From: JBBTTE01 sp038064395
Lineage (GTDB): Bacteria; Patescibacteriota; Saccharimonadia; Saccharimonadales; UBA4665
Assembly (NCBI GenBank): GCA_038064395.1
Contig: JBBTTE010000003.1
Location: forward strand, 482,000-545,999
Direction of reading: 5' to 3'
Length of the DNA: 64,000 nt
Both the position numbers and the translations under genes were made by a program. Positions 26,669 through 36,004 of this stretch are shown here, one piece after another (positions within the stretch are counted from its first letter, which is position 1; each line of letters opens with the position of its first letter). The notes below the pieces were generated by a model. That model saw only the letters and a list, made by a program, of their open reading frames with translations, ran no database searches and was not told where the DNA came from.

Positions 26669-27765
26669 GCCGCTAGCTGATAATCAGCTAGCTTTGTAAG
26701 GCCGACACCGGATAGTTTGCGGTCTCTTACTAGGTCGTTGGTTGCGCTGATCTTAATCTTGCCATTGACCCAAGCTTCGCAAGCTTTTAGAGGGTCTTGG
26801 CGATGTGATACTGCGAAATGTCTACGCGTAGAGGGTGTGAAGATGTGTCGTACCTTATCTTGTTCCCAGCCCAGATATTCAGCAATACTTTCGTCAGTTA
26901 GAGTTGCTTCGAGATGTTCTTTGACTTCACCTAAGGCTTTAAGTGGATCTTTACGGCTATAGACCGCAAAGTACATTCGAGTTCCTGCTGGGAATGCCTC
27001 GGCTACTCGTTCTGAAGTCCAGCCAAGTTTTTCAGCAATATTTTCGTCAGTTAGAGTTACGTCCAAGTGTTCTTTGACCTTACCAAGTGCAGTCAATGGG
27101 TCGGTTGTATTGGTGTCGGCAAGTTTTTTGAGTGTTGAGGGATTAAAAGTCATTCTCCAGCGTTCACTTTCTTCTTCATCCATGCCCATGTCAGTCGTCC
27201 ACTTATCAAGGATAGACCCGTCGAACCATTTTTCTGTGAACTTAGGCCCCCAGCTGGTCAAAATCTTAGCGATACTTTCTCTGTCGGACATATTGTCACG
27301 AATATTAAAGTTAGACATACCGACAGCGGTTTTCATAACTGCGGCCGCTGTTTCGATGACAAGCCAGCGTGAGTCAGTGTTGTGCTCAGGGTTTAATGGA
27401 GCAAAACCATGTCTGCTCTGCGATATCTCCCACTGGGTAAAAACATCAGCTACGATGCCAGACACAATTTCCCTATCCTCCGGACTAACAAATGCAAATA
27501 ACGCGTTAGTGGAGTCGCTGTCAGTGTGTGCTGCAGTATCGTGCTCGTCTAAGATCTCGTCAATAGCTGCTGGCAAAGTCGCTAAGTGTTCTCTTAGTTC
27601 AGGTCTGCGTCCGCCTGCACGATTCGTAGTACGAGCAAGAGCGCTCAAGCTCAACTCTGTTTCGTCCACCAAGGGCACTTCTAAATATTCAAGCTCACCA
27701 TCAAAAAGCTGTGCGTAGCGTTCACTACGCATCTCAACTGGTGACCAGGAGGGTTGTCTGTACAT
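26665..27765 (-). CDS. Tandem helix-turn-helix repeat protein, unknown function
   Basis: A 366-residue protein whose C-terminal half holds two near-identical 51-residue units (each starting DPLxALGxVKEHL and containing LTDExIAExLGW) followed by a partial third unit, with degenerate copies upstream. The LTDExIAExLGWxxxxV core looks like a helix-turn-helix, so a modular DNA-binding protein is likely. The DNA of the two units is also very similar, indicating recent duplication. The N-terminal half is acidic and unrecognised. The start at 27765 is chosen because TAAACT (27773-27778, minus strand) ends exactly 7 nt upstream; the open frame extends to 27801. Confidence 0.72.
   Translation of the reverse strand: MYRQPSWSPVEMRSERYAQLFDGELEYLEVPLVDETELSLSALARTTNRAGGRRPELREHLATLPAAIDEILDEHDTAAHTDSDSTNALFAFVSPEDREIVSGIVADVFTQWEISQSRHGFAPLNPEHNTDSRWLVIETAAAVMKTAVGMSNFNIRDNMSDRESIAKILTSWGPKFTEKWFDGSILDKWTTDMGMDEEESERWRMTFNPSTLKKLADTNTTDPLTALGKVKEHLDVTLTDENIAEKLGWTSERVAEAFPAGTRMYFAVYSRKDPLKALGEVKEHLEATLTDESIAEYLGWEQDKVRHIFTPSTRRHFAVSHRQDPLKACEAWVNGKIKISATNDLVRDRKLSGVGLTKLADYQLAA
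26673..26693. terminator. Perfect 9-bp inverted repeat after clpP
   Basis: GCTAGCTGA-taa-TCAGCTAGC, a perfect 9-bp stem with a 3-nt loop, 5 nt past the clpP stop and inside the last codons of the convergent gene. The T-run after it is weak (TTTGT), so termination of clpP is possible but uncertain. Confidence 0.4.
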
Positions 27766-27829
27766 TCGCATAAGTTTAACATAAACACGATAAAATATCA
27801 AGCTGAGATAGCTAGTTTTGATGTGTGTA

Positions 27830-27858
27830 TTGACATCTACGTGCCTTTGCGAGACAAT
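27830..27858 (+). promoter_or_regulatory. Promoter upstream of rpoB
   Basis: TTGACA (27830-27835), a 17-nt spacer and GACAAT (27853-27858). It would give an rpoB leader of about 165 nt. A second -10-like TATAAA is at 28008-28013. Nothing else is recognised in 27766-28031 apart from GAGACAAT (27851-27858) recurring inverted as ATTGTCTC at 27908-27915. Confidence 0.5.
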
Positions 27859-28031
27859 GTAGACTAAGAAGTAGTGTAAGTTGCGACGCTTATGATTTTT
27901 AAGCTAAATTGTCTCAATCTTAGGATCTTCGGCCGAACCAAAATTAAACAAAAATTATAGATCTAGAAACTATGGGCAGTACACTCATGTTTCACAAAAA
28001 ACATCATTATAAATAGGGGACAGCATTGCTT

Positions 28032-31000
28032 ATGGCGAAAGCACCGGTTACTAACACAGCACAACGAGTTTATTACACTAAAGCAGATGACGCGATCCAG
28101 CTCCCGAGCCTCGTAGATCATCAGAACAAGTCCTTCCAATGGTTTGTCGAAGAAGGTCTGGGCGAGCTATTGGCCGAGATCAGCCCAATTGACGACTACA
28201 CTGGCGGCAAACTATCATTACGCTTCAAGGACTATCACTTCGGTCCAACTAAGCTTTCTGAAGCTGAAGCCCGTGAGAACAACGTTAGTTATGAAGCGCC
28301 ACTTATGGCTCAGGTTGAGTTAACTAACAAAGTGACTGGCGAAATCAAAGAGAACGAAATCTATCTCGGCGATTATCCATGGATGACAGCTCGCGGTACT
28401 TTTGTGATTAACGGTGCCGAACGTGTCGTCGTTAGCCAGCTGATCCGATCAGCTGGCGTTTTCTTTACATCAGACCCGCACGGTGCAACCAGCCTATACG
28501 GCGCCAAGGTCATCCCTGGTCGTGGTGCATGGCTTGAGTTTGAGACTTCAGCAGCCGGAGCTCTATTCGTTAAGATCGACCGTAAGCGTAAGTTAGCTGT
28601 CACAACTCTATTGCGAGCGCTTGGTGTAACCGAAGCCCGCATGCGTGAGACCTTCAAGCACGTTGATACTGGCAAGAAGAGCTATCTCGAGACTACTCTT
28701 GAGAAAGACCCAACCAAGGGTCAGAACGACGCTCTAATCGAAGTCTACCGACGCTTGCGTCCGGGTGATCTCGCTACAGTCGACAACGCCAAGTCACTAA
28801 TCGAGAACATGTTCTACAACTACAAGCGCTTTGACTTCAGCCGTGTTGGTCGCTACAAGATCAACAAGCGCCTTGATCTAGACGTGCCTAATACTCTAGA
28901 GAACCGCGTGCTTCGTCTAGAAGACATCGAGGCTATCATCACTGAGCTAATCCGTCTTAATAACACCCAAGATCCTGCCGATGACATCGACAGCCTAGCT
29001 AATCGCCGAGTCAAACTGGTTGGTGAGCTTGTTCAGCGACAGTTCCGTATTGGTCTGCTTCGAATGGAGCGCAACACCAAGGATCGCATGAGCATGTCCG
29101 AGATTGAGACAGTTACCCCTGGACAGCTTATTAACGCTCGTCCAATCGTTGCTGCGGTACGTGAATTCTTCGCCAGCTCTCAGCTGTCACAGTTCATGGA
29201 CCAAATCAACCCTCTAAGTGAGCTAGCTCACAAACGACGCCTTAGTTCCATGGGTCCTGGTGGACTTAGTCGTGAACGTGCCGGCTTTGAAGTTCGTGAT
29301 GCTCACGCGACTCACTACGGTCGTATTTGTGCCGTTGAGACTCCAGAAGGCGCCAACATTGGTCTAGTTCTTAACCTGGCTAACTATGCTCGTGTTAACG
29401 ACTACGGCTTCATCGAAACCCCTTACCGCAAGGTCATCAATGCCGCGACTCCTAAGGATATTGTCGGTCACATTGCCGCTCAAGACCTGACAGACGAAAA
29501 GGGCAAAGTCCTCGTTAAGTCAGGTGTCAAAGTATCTGCCGCCGACGCTACTAAGCTAAGCAAAGTTAAGGCTAAGGTCACTTGGCCAGTTAAGGCTCAG
29601 GCAACTTCCGAGATTGTTTACCTTGACGCCTACGAAGAAGAATCAGCTGTTATTGCTGGTGGCGGTAGTGAGCTAGATGCTAACAACTACTTCATCCACG
29701 AACGTGTTAGCGCTCGTTCTCGTTTGCAGCCTGGTGAAGTCGACTCCGATGACGTGACTCACCTAGATGCATCTCGTGATCAGATTATCGGCTCTAGCGC
29801 AGGTCTGATTCCTTTCATTGAGAAGAATTACGTTTACCGTTCACTTATGGGTAGTAACCAGCAACGTCAGGCTGTTCCTCTAATTCAGCCTCAGAGCCCG
29901 ATTGTGGGTACTGGACTGGAGCTTGAAGCTGCCCGTAACACTGGTCAGGTTATCTTGGCCGAAGCAGCCGGTGAAGTTACTAAGGCTACAGCTCAAGAAG
30001 TTGTAGTTAAGTACAAGGACGGCAACATTAAGTACGAGCCACAGCGTTTCATTCGTTCTAACGAAGGTACTTCAGTCAACCAAAAGGTCGTTGTTAACAC
30101 CGGCGATAAGGTCAAGAAGGGCGACGTACTTATAGAAGGTATGTCAATCGCTAACGGCGAACTAGCTCTCGGCAAGGATCTTGTCGTAGCCTTCATGCCT
30201 TGGGGCGGTTACAACTTCGAGGACGCCATCATCATTAGCCGCAAGCTAGTTGAAGACGACACGCTTACATCTGTTCACATTGTTGACTTCATGATTGAAG
30301 TTCGTGAGACCAAGCTAGGTCCAGAAATCGTAACTAGTGACATTCCTAACGTTTCCGAGGAGACGCTGCGTCACCTTGATGAAGACGGTATTGTCCGCAT
30401 CGGTGCCGAAGTTCACCCAGGCGACATCCTTGTCGGTAAGATCACACCTAAGGGCGAGCAAGAGCTTAGCTCAGAAGAGCGCCTACTACGTGCTATCTTC
30501 GGCGAAAAAGCCAAGGAAGTCCGTGATACTTCACAGCGCATGAGTAACGGCAAACACGGTAAAGTCGTGGGCGTCAAAGTCTTCAGCCGCGAGAATGGTC
30601 ACGAACTTAAGGCCGGTGTCATCATGCAAATCCAAGTCTTCGTGGCTCAGATGCGCAAGATCGCCGTCGGTGACAAACTTGGTGGTCGTCACGGTAACAA
30701 GGGTGTCATCGCCCGAATTCTACCTGTTGAAGACATGCCATTCATGGAAGACGGTACTCCTGTTGAGATCGTTCTTAACCCACTCGGCGTACCATCTCGT
30801 ATGAACGTCGGTCAGCTGTTCGAAACTCACCTTGGCATGGCTGCTCGCGCCCTTGGTATCAAGGTCGCTAGCCCATCATTCAATGGTGTATCAGTCGATA
30901 AGATCCACTCCCTACTTAAGGAAGCTGGTCTACCAGAGGACGGCAAGCAACAGCTATTTGACGGCCGTACTGGTCAGCCTTTTAGCGAACGAACTACTGT

Positions 31001-31622
31001 CGGTGCTATGTACATGATTAAGTTGAACCACATGGTCGCGGACAAGATCCACGCTCGTTCAACTGGCCCATACACCATGGTCACCCAGCAACCACTTGGT
31101 GGTAAAGCTCAGAACGGTGGACAGCGATTTGGAGAAATGGAAGTCTGGGCTCTAGAAGCTTACGGCGCCGCCAACACGCTTCAAGAAATGCTGACTATCA
31201 AGTCTGACGACGTCTATGGACGAAGCAAGGCTTACGAGTCGATCATTAAGAAGACTCAGATTGTTGGTCCTAAGGTTCCAGAGAGCTTTAACGTTCTAGT
31301 TAAGGAACTTCAAGGTCTTGGCCTTAAGGTCGACCTAGTTCACTCTGATACTGTTGTCGATGCAGAAGCAGTCCTTGCCAGTAACATCCAAGAAGAAGCC
31401 GCACACCCAGCAGAGATTACCGTGCCACAAGCCGCCATCTCTGATGTCGATGTAACTGAAGAAGCCGCCGCCAGCGACGAAGAATTTAATATAGTCACAG
31501 TTGACGAAAACGGCAGTGCCGATGCCCAAGCTAATGCCGATGATCTCGCCTTAGTGACTAGCGAGGTGACTAGCGACGGGGACGATACTGCTACAGACAC
31601 TGACGAAGGAGGGGAGGCCTAA
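28032..31622 (+). CDS. rpoB: RNA polymerase beta subunit
   Basis: The beta subunit of RNA polymerase, about 1196 residues. Family segments run in order: the N-terminal lobe, the rifampicin-pocket region (FMDQINPLSELAHKRRLSSMGPGGL in two parts), GRICAVETPEGANIGL, the active-site region GYNFEDAIIISRK, and GGRHGNKGVI and GGQRFGEMEVWALEAYGAA near the end. The last roughly 85 residues are an acidic Asp/Glu/Ala/Ser tail. AGGGGA (28015-28020) is 5 nt before an in-frame TTG (28026) and 11 nt before ATG 28032; I list the ATG but cannot exclude the TTG. rplJ/rplL do not precede it. Confidence 0.97.
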   Translation: MAKAPVTNTAQRVYYTKADDAIQLPSLVDHQNKSFQWFVEEGLGELLAEISPIDDYTGGKLSLRFKDYHFGPTKLSEAEARENNVSYEAPLMAQVELTNKVTGEIKENEIYLGDYPWMTARGTFVINGAERVVVSQLIRSAGVFFTSDPHGATSLYGAKVIPGRGAWLEFETSAAGALFVKIDRKRKLAVTTLLRALGVTEARMRETFKHVDTGKKSYLETTLEKDPTKGQNDALIEVYRRLRPGDLATVDNAKSLIENMFYNYKRFDFSRVGRYKINKRLDLDVPNTLENRVLRLEDIEAIITELIRLNNTQDPADDIDSLANRRVKLVGELVQRQFRIGLLRMERNTKDRMSMSEIETVTPGQLINARPIVAAVREFFASSQLSQFMDQINPLSELAHKRRLSSMGPGGLSRERAGFEVRDAHATHYGRICAVETPEGANIGLVLNLANYARVNDYGFIETPYRKVINAATPKDIVGHIAAQDLTDEKGKVLVKSGVKVSAADATKLSKVKAKVTWPVKAQATSEIVYLDAYEEESAVIAGGGSELDANNYFIHERVSARSRLQPGEVDSDDVTHLDASRDQIIGSSAGLIPFIEKNYVYRSLMGSNQQRQAVPLIQPQSPIVGTGLELEAARNTGQVILAEAAGEVTKATAQEVVVKYKDGNIKYEPQRFIRSNEGTSVNQKVVVNTGDKVKKGDVLIEGMSIANGELALGKDLVVAFMPWGGYNFEDAIIISRKLVEDDTLTSVHIVDFMIEVRETKLGPEIVTSDIPNVSEETLRHLDEDGIVRIGAEVHPGDILVGKITPKGEQELSSEERLLRAIFGEKAKEVRDTSQRMSNGKHGKVVGVKVFSRENGHELKAGVIMQIQVFVAQMRKIAVGDKLGGRHGNKGVIARILPVEDMPFMEDGTPVEIVLNPLGVPSRMNVGQLFETHLGMAARALGIKVASPSFNGVSVDKIHSLLKEAGLPEDGKQQLFDGRTGQPFSERTTVGAMYMIKLNHMVADKIHARSTGPYTMVTQQPLGGKAQNGGQRFGEMEVWALEAYGAANTLQEMLTIKSDDVYGRSKAYESIIKKTQIVGPKVPESFNVLVKELQGLGLKVDLVHSDTVVDAEAVLASNIQEEAAHPAEITVPQAAISDVDVTEEAAASDEEFNIVTVDENGSADAQANADDLALVTSEVTSDGDDTATDTDEGGEA

Positions 31623-31623
31623 T

Positions 31624-34600
31624 ATGACACCACAACGATACAACAACACAGGCACTGATATTTCCGACTTCGATGCTGTCCGATTGGCTGTTGCCAGCCC
31701 TGACGACATCATGGACTGGAGCTATGGTGAAGTCACCAAGCCCGAAACCATCAACTACCGAACTCAGAAGCCAGAGCGCGACGGATTATTCTGTGAGCGC
31801 ATCTTCGGCCCAGTTAAGGACATTAACCCGCACGATGCCAAGTACAAAGGTGTTCGTAGCCGTGAAGCCGCTGTCGACAAGAAGGGTGAGCTCGTAACCC
31901 GTAGCATCGTTCGTCGTGAGCGCATGGCTCACATTGCTCTAGCAGTACCTGTTTCGCACATTTGGTTCCTTCGTGGCACACCAAGTGCAATGGGCCTACT
32001 ACTAGGTATGACTGTTAAGAACTTGGAGCGCGTAGCTTACTTCGCTAGTTATGTCATCAAGACAGTTGATGTTGCCAAGCGTGACCAACTACTAGCCGAC
32101 AAAGAAGCTGAATTCGCTGCCGCTAAAGAAGCTATCAAGCTGCGATTCGAGAAGGAAGCCGAAGCCGAAGATGCTAACGTCAAGGCCCTAGCAGAAATGC
32201 AGACTAAGGAAACCGAACAAGTATCTGTCGACTTCGAACAGTACAAGGACCAAATCACAGGCCTGCAGAAGCTCAGCCTCATCAACGAGACTGACTATCG
32301 CAACCTGCCTAGCGATCTACGCTCACTAATTACCGTCGGTATGGGCGGCGCAGCGCTCAAGGATCTATTAGTAGCCATTCACCTTAAGGATCTAATCGAG
32401 GAACTCGGCAAGGAAGCCGAAGACGCTAAGGGTCAACGCAAGAAGAAGCTGATGAAGCGCCTTCGATTGCTCGAATCTATGGACCGTGCAGGCATCAAGC
32501 CTTCAAGCATGTGTCTAAGCGTGCTACCTGTGATCCCACCGGACCTTCGTCCGATGGTTCAGCTAACTGGTGGCCGTTTCGCCACTTCTGACCTTAACGA
32601 TCTTTACCGTCGTGTCATTAACCGTAACAACCGTCTTAAGAAGCTAATGAGCCTCAACGCGCCAGAAGTTATCTGTCGCAACGAGCAGCGTATGCTTCAA
32701 GAAGCCGTTGACGCTTTGATCGACAACAATAGCACTCGTTCTGGTCGTGCCGTAGCCGCCACAGGGCAGCGTCGACGCCTGAAGTCTTTGAGCGACATGC
32801 TTAAGGGTAAGCAGGGTCGTTTCCGTCAGAACCTACTTGGTAAGCGTGTTGACTACTCTGGTCGTTCAGTCATCGTGGCTGGTCCAGAGCTTAAGATTCA
32901 CCAGTGTGGTTTGCCTAAGATGATGGCGCTTGAACTATTTAAGCCTTTCGTAATCGGTGAACTGATCGCTCGTGAGCAAGCTCACAACATACGTAGTGCC
33001 TCTCGTCTGATAGAAATGGGCGAAACTGCTGTCTGGGATGCTCTCGACGAAGTAATTAAGGGCAAGTACGTTCTACTTAACCGTGCGCCTTCACTTCACC
33101 GTCTTTCAATTCAAGCTTTCCAGCCTGTGTTGATCGAAGGCCGTGCTATTCAGTTACACCCACTTGTATGTAAGGGCTTTAACGCCGACTTCGATGGTGA
33201 CCAAATGGCCGTTCACTTGCCGCTTAGCGACAAGGCTCAGGCTGAAGCTCGTGACATTATGGCTGCTAACCGCAACCTACTGAAGCCAGCTGATGGTTCA
33301 CCAATTCTGCACATTGAGCAGGACATCGTGCTTGGTTGTTACTTCTTGACCTACGAACGACCTATGAATGCTGACAAAGATGCCATTACTTACTCTAGTG
33401 TCGAAGAGGCTCTCATGGCTCTTGACAACGGTGGTATTACACTCCAGAGTCAAGTCCGCCTGCCATTTAGAGGCGAAATTCGCGAAACCACTTTGGGACG
33501 CATCCTATTTAACGAGATTTTCCCCGAAGATTTCCCACTTCAAGACGAAACCATGACCAAGAAACGTCTGCAAGCTGTTATGGCCAAGGTTTACGCTGGT
33601 TATGGTCAAGAGAAGACTGCTGAGATTGCCGATGATCTTAAGGATCTAGGTTTCCACTACGCTACTCTATCTGGTCTAAGTATGGGTATGGGCGACTTTG
33701 CACCTATTAAGGGCATGGACAAGCAGCTTGACGAAGGTGAAGTTCGCGCCGCTGCTATCTCTGACCAGTACGAAGAAGGTTTCATTACCGACAACGAACG
33801 TCACCGTTTGACTGTAGATAACTGGACTAAGGTTGAAGGCAAGGTTCAGGACATGTTGACCGAACAAATGGTTGGTCAGGATTCCTCGATGGCCATCGCT
33901 ATTAACTCTGGTGCTCGTGGTAACATTTCTCAGCTTAACAACGCCGTTGGTATGCTGGGTGTCCTTCAGGACGCTGGTGGTAACGTAATTGAGCTACCGA
34001 TTAAGTCTGGTTACATCAACGGTCTGAACCCACTTGAGTACTTTACCGGTACTCGTGGTACTCGTAAGGCGCTGATTGACATCGCACTTAAGACTGCCGA
34101 CGCTGGTTACTTGACTCGTCGTCTGGTTGATGTTTCTCAAGACGTCTTTACGATCGAGGACGACACTAGCGACCCAGGCTTCGCAATGCTCCGTGCTGAC
34201 GCTGACTACATCGGCGTGGCTTACGCTACTCGTTTGGCTGGTCGTTTTGCAGCTGAAACTCGTAAGGGTCTAGTTAAGAAGGGTGAGCTGATCACCCAAG
34301 AGGCCGCTGACAAGATTGGCGCCGACGAAACTATCGATGGCATCAAGATCATGAGCGGCCTAAGCTGTACTAACGTTCGTGGTGTTTCTCGTAAGTCTTA
34401 CGGAGTTGACCCAGCTACTGGCGAACTCGTTGCTAACAGCCACCCAATCGGTGTAATTGCGGCTCAGAGTATCGGTGAACCTGGTACTCAGCTAAGTCTT
34501 GACTCTAAGCACCGTTCTGGTGGAGCGATTGCTGACGACACTGCCCAAGGCCTAAACCGTATCGAAGAGCTCTTCGAAGTTCGTGCTCCTAAGGGACAGG

Positions 34601-35487
34601 CTTATGTCACAGAGATTTCTGGCATAGCCAACACTTGGGAAGAAGGCGACCACTACATTGTTCAAGTTACGGCTGACGACAAAGAAAAGGTTACCCTTAA
34701 GCTTGGTGAGCGCAAAGCTCAAGTTGCCAACGGCACCGAAGTTGTGGCTGGTGACGTAGTTGCTGCCCTAGAAGACGCTTCAGAACCTCTGATTGCGCCA
34801 ATGGCCGGTAAAGCTCACGTTACCAATAAGGAAGTCATCATTACGCCTACTAAGCAAAGCGTGGTTCGTTACGAAATCCCTGGCTTCAAGCAGCTCCAGA
34901 TCCAAGATGGCGATAAGATTGTCTCTGGTCAACGTTTGACCAATGGTTCGATTAACTTGCAGGACTTAATTCGCCTGCAGGGTGTTGAATCTACGCAGCG
35001 TTACATCATGAGTGAAATTCTCAAGATCTTTGCAGCTCAAGGCCAGAACATTGCTGACAAGCACCTTGAAATCATCGTGCGTCAGATCTTCAGCCGTGTT
35101 CAGATTGAAGAATCTGTCGATAGCGACTTCGTAACTGGTGACATCGTCAGCAAGCTAGCCGTCGTTGAAGCTAACGAGGCCCTCGTTGCCGCCGGTAAGA
35201 GCCCAGCTAAGTACATTCAGCTGCTACTTGGTATTACCAAGGCTAGTCTGTCGACCGACTCCTTCTTGAGCGCCGCGTCATTCCAAGACACTACCCGTGT
35301 CCTGATTGCCGCAGCCACCAGTGGTAAGGTTGACAAGTTGTATGGTCTTAAGGAGAACGTCATTCTAGGCCGTAAGATACCTGTCGGTACAGGCGTCAAG
35401 ACTGACGAAGACGAAGAGATGGACGAGCTTCAGAACGAAGCCGATCAAATCATCGGTGTGCCCGAGCCAGCTCCAGTTGAAGCTTAG
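31624..35487 (+). CDS. rpoC: RNA polymerase beta' subunit without zinc ligands
   Basis: The beta' subunit, 1287 residues, with the catalytic NADFDGD motif at 520-526. It follows rpoB by 1 nt and has a strong AAGGAGGGGAGG upstream. Both usual zinc sites are degraded. In the N-terminal zinc finger the four Cys positions read P69, D71, V84 and K87. In the second site the first Cys is Thr (EDDTSD, near 847), C915 remains, and the last two are S922 and S925. The surrounding sequence aligns without gaps to ordinary beta', so this is replacement, not misassembly. A helical insertion with Glu/Ala-rich coiled-coil character lies at about 150-220. Confidence 0.97.
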   Translation: MTPQRYNNTGTDISDFDAVRLAVASPDDIMDWSYGEVTKPETINYRTQKPERDGLFCERIFGPVKDINPHDAKYKGVRSREAAVDKKGELVTRSIVRRERMAHIALAVPVSHIWFLRGTPSAMGLLLGMTVKNLERVAYFASYVIKTVDVAKRDQLLADKEAEFAAAKEAIKLRFEKEAEAEDANVKALAEMQTKETEQVSVDFEQYKDQITGLQKLSLINETDYRNLPSDLRSLITVGMGGAALKDLLVAIHLKDLIEELGKEAEDAKGQRKKKLMKRLRLLESMDRAGIKPSSMCLSVLPVIPPDLRPMVQLTGGRFATSDLNDLYRRVINRNNRLKKLMSLNAPEVICRNEQRMLQEAVDALIDNNSTRSGRAVAATGQRRRLKSLSDMLKGKQGRFRQNLLGKRVDYSGRSVIVAGPELKIHQCGLPKMMALELFKPFVIGELIAREQAHNIRSASRLIEMGETAVWDALDEVIKGKYVLLNRAPSLHRLSIQAFQPVLIEGRAIQLHPLVCKGFNADFDGDQMAVHLPLSDKAQAEARDIMAANRNLLKPADGSPILHIEQDIVLGCYFLTYERPMNADKDAITYSSVEEALMALDNGGITLQSQVRLPFRGEIRETTLGRILFNEIFPEDFPLQDETMTKKRLQAVMAKVYAGYGQEKTAEIADDLKDLGFHYATLSGLSMGMGDFAPIKGMDKQLDEGEVRAAAISDQYEEGFITDNERHRLTVDNWTKVEGKVQDMLTEQMVGQDSSMAIAINSGARGNISQLNNAVGMLGVLQDAGGNVIELPIKSGYINGLNPLEYFTGTRGTRKALIDIALKTADAGYLTRRLVDVSQDVFTIEDDTSDPGFAMLRADADYIGVAYATRLAGRFAAETRKGLVKKGELITQEAADKIGADETIDGIKIMSGLSCTNVRGVSRKSYGVDPATGELVANSHPIGVIAAQSIGEPGTQLSLDSKHRSGGAIADDTAQGLNRIEELFEVRAPKGQAYVTEISGIANTWEEGDHYIVQVTADDKEKVTLKLGERKAQVANGTEVVAGDVVAALEDASEPLIAPMAGKAHVTNKEVIITPTKQSVVRYEIPGFKQLQIQDGDKIVSGQRLTNGSINLQDLIRLQGVESTQRYIMSEILKIFAAQGQNIADKHLEIIVRQIFSRVQIEESVDSDFVTGDIVSKLAVVEANEALVAAGKSPAKYIQLLLGITKASLSTDSFLSAASFQDTTRVLIAAATSGKVDKLYGLKENVILGRKIPVGTGVKTDEDEEMDELQNEADQIIGVPEPAPVEA

Positions 35488-35505
35488 GCCATAATCTGTT
35501 ACAAT
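35477..35505 (+). promoter_or_regulatory. Promoter of the str operon (rpsL)
   Basis: TTGAAG (35477-35482), 17 nt, TACAAT (35500-35505). It overlaps the rpoC stop codon region and gives a leader of about 80 nt. Confidence 0.6.
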
Positions 35506-35525
35506 AAGAACATTGCTTAAATTAA

Positions 35526-35571
35526 GTGATCCGAGCTTAGCACAGGCATGATGCTAACAGCAGCAGATCAC
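35526..35571 (+). promoter_or_regulatory. Structured leader of rpsL
   Basis: Two nested stems: GTGATC (35526-35531) with GATCAC (35566-35571), and inside it TTAGCA (35537-35542) with TGCTAA (35552-35557) around a 9-nt loop. It ends about 20 nt before the rpsL ATG, ahead of the AGGAG site. A binding site for a ribosomal protein repressor is a plausible role; see the similar leader before rpsJ. Confidence 0.5.
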
Positions 35572-35590
35572 AGTCCATATAGGAGAATAA

Positions 35591-36004
35591 ATGCCAACAA
35601 TCAATCAGTTAGTGCGCAAGCCACGCGTACGCATAACTAGTAAGAGTAAGTCACCTGCCATGCAGCGCGTGACTAACAACCTCAAGACTCGTAACTACGA
35701 GAAGCCTGCGCCTTTCAAGCGCGGTGTTTGTGTCAAAGTAACCACCAAGACACCTAAGAAGCCTAACTCAGCCCTACGTAAGGTCGCCCGTGTACGCCTT
35801 AGCAATGGCTATGAAGTTTGGGCCTACATCGGTGGTGAAGGTCACAATCTACAAGAGCACGCCGTCGTACTAGTACGCGGTGGCCGCGTGAAGGACCTTC
35901 CTGGTGTGCGTTATCACATCGTCCGTGGTTCACTTGACCTTCAGGGTGTTACAGATCGTAAGCAGGGCCGTTCTAAGTACGGTACCAAGAAAGCGAGTAA
36001 ATAA
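35591..36004 (+). CDS. rpsL: 30S ribosomal protein S12
   Basis: Decoding-centre protein of the small subunit, 137 residues. Conserved segments KPNSALRKVARVRLSNG, YIGGEGHNLQEHAVVLVRGG and PGVRYHIVRGSLD are intact, including the lysine and proline positions linked to streptomycin response. AGGAG is 6 nt upstream of the ATG. The TAA stop overlaps the ATG of rpsG. The N-terminus is about 12 residues longer than in E. coli in the RKPRVRITSKSKSPAMQ segment. Confidence 0.97.
   Translation: MPTINQLVRKPRVRITSKSKSPAMQRVTNNLKTRNYEKPAPFKRGVCVKVTTKTPKKPNSALRKVARVRLSNGYEVWAYIGGEGHNLQEHAVVLVRGGRVKDLPGVRYHIVRGSLDLQGVTDRKQGRSKYGTKKASK

Noticed and set aside
27074..27718. A 214-codon open frame antisense to the HTH-repeat gene
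   Set aside because: No start signal or motif; the minus strand has a leaderless promoter and a clean protein repeat structure.
35513..35551. A 12-codon TTG-initiated ORF 7 nt after the rpsL -10 box, resembling the pheA and trp leader peptides
   Set aside because: TTG is a poor leaderless start, there is no terminator downstream, and the codons do not suggest a sensed amino acid.
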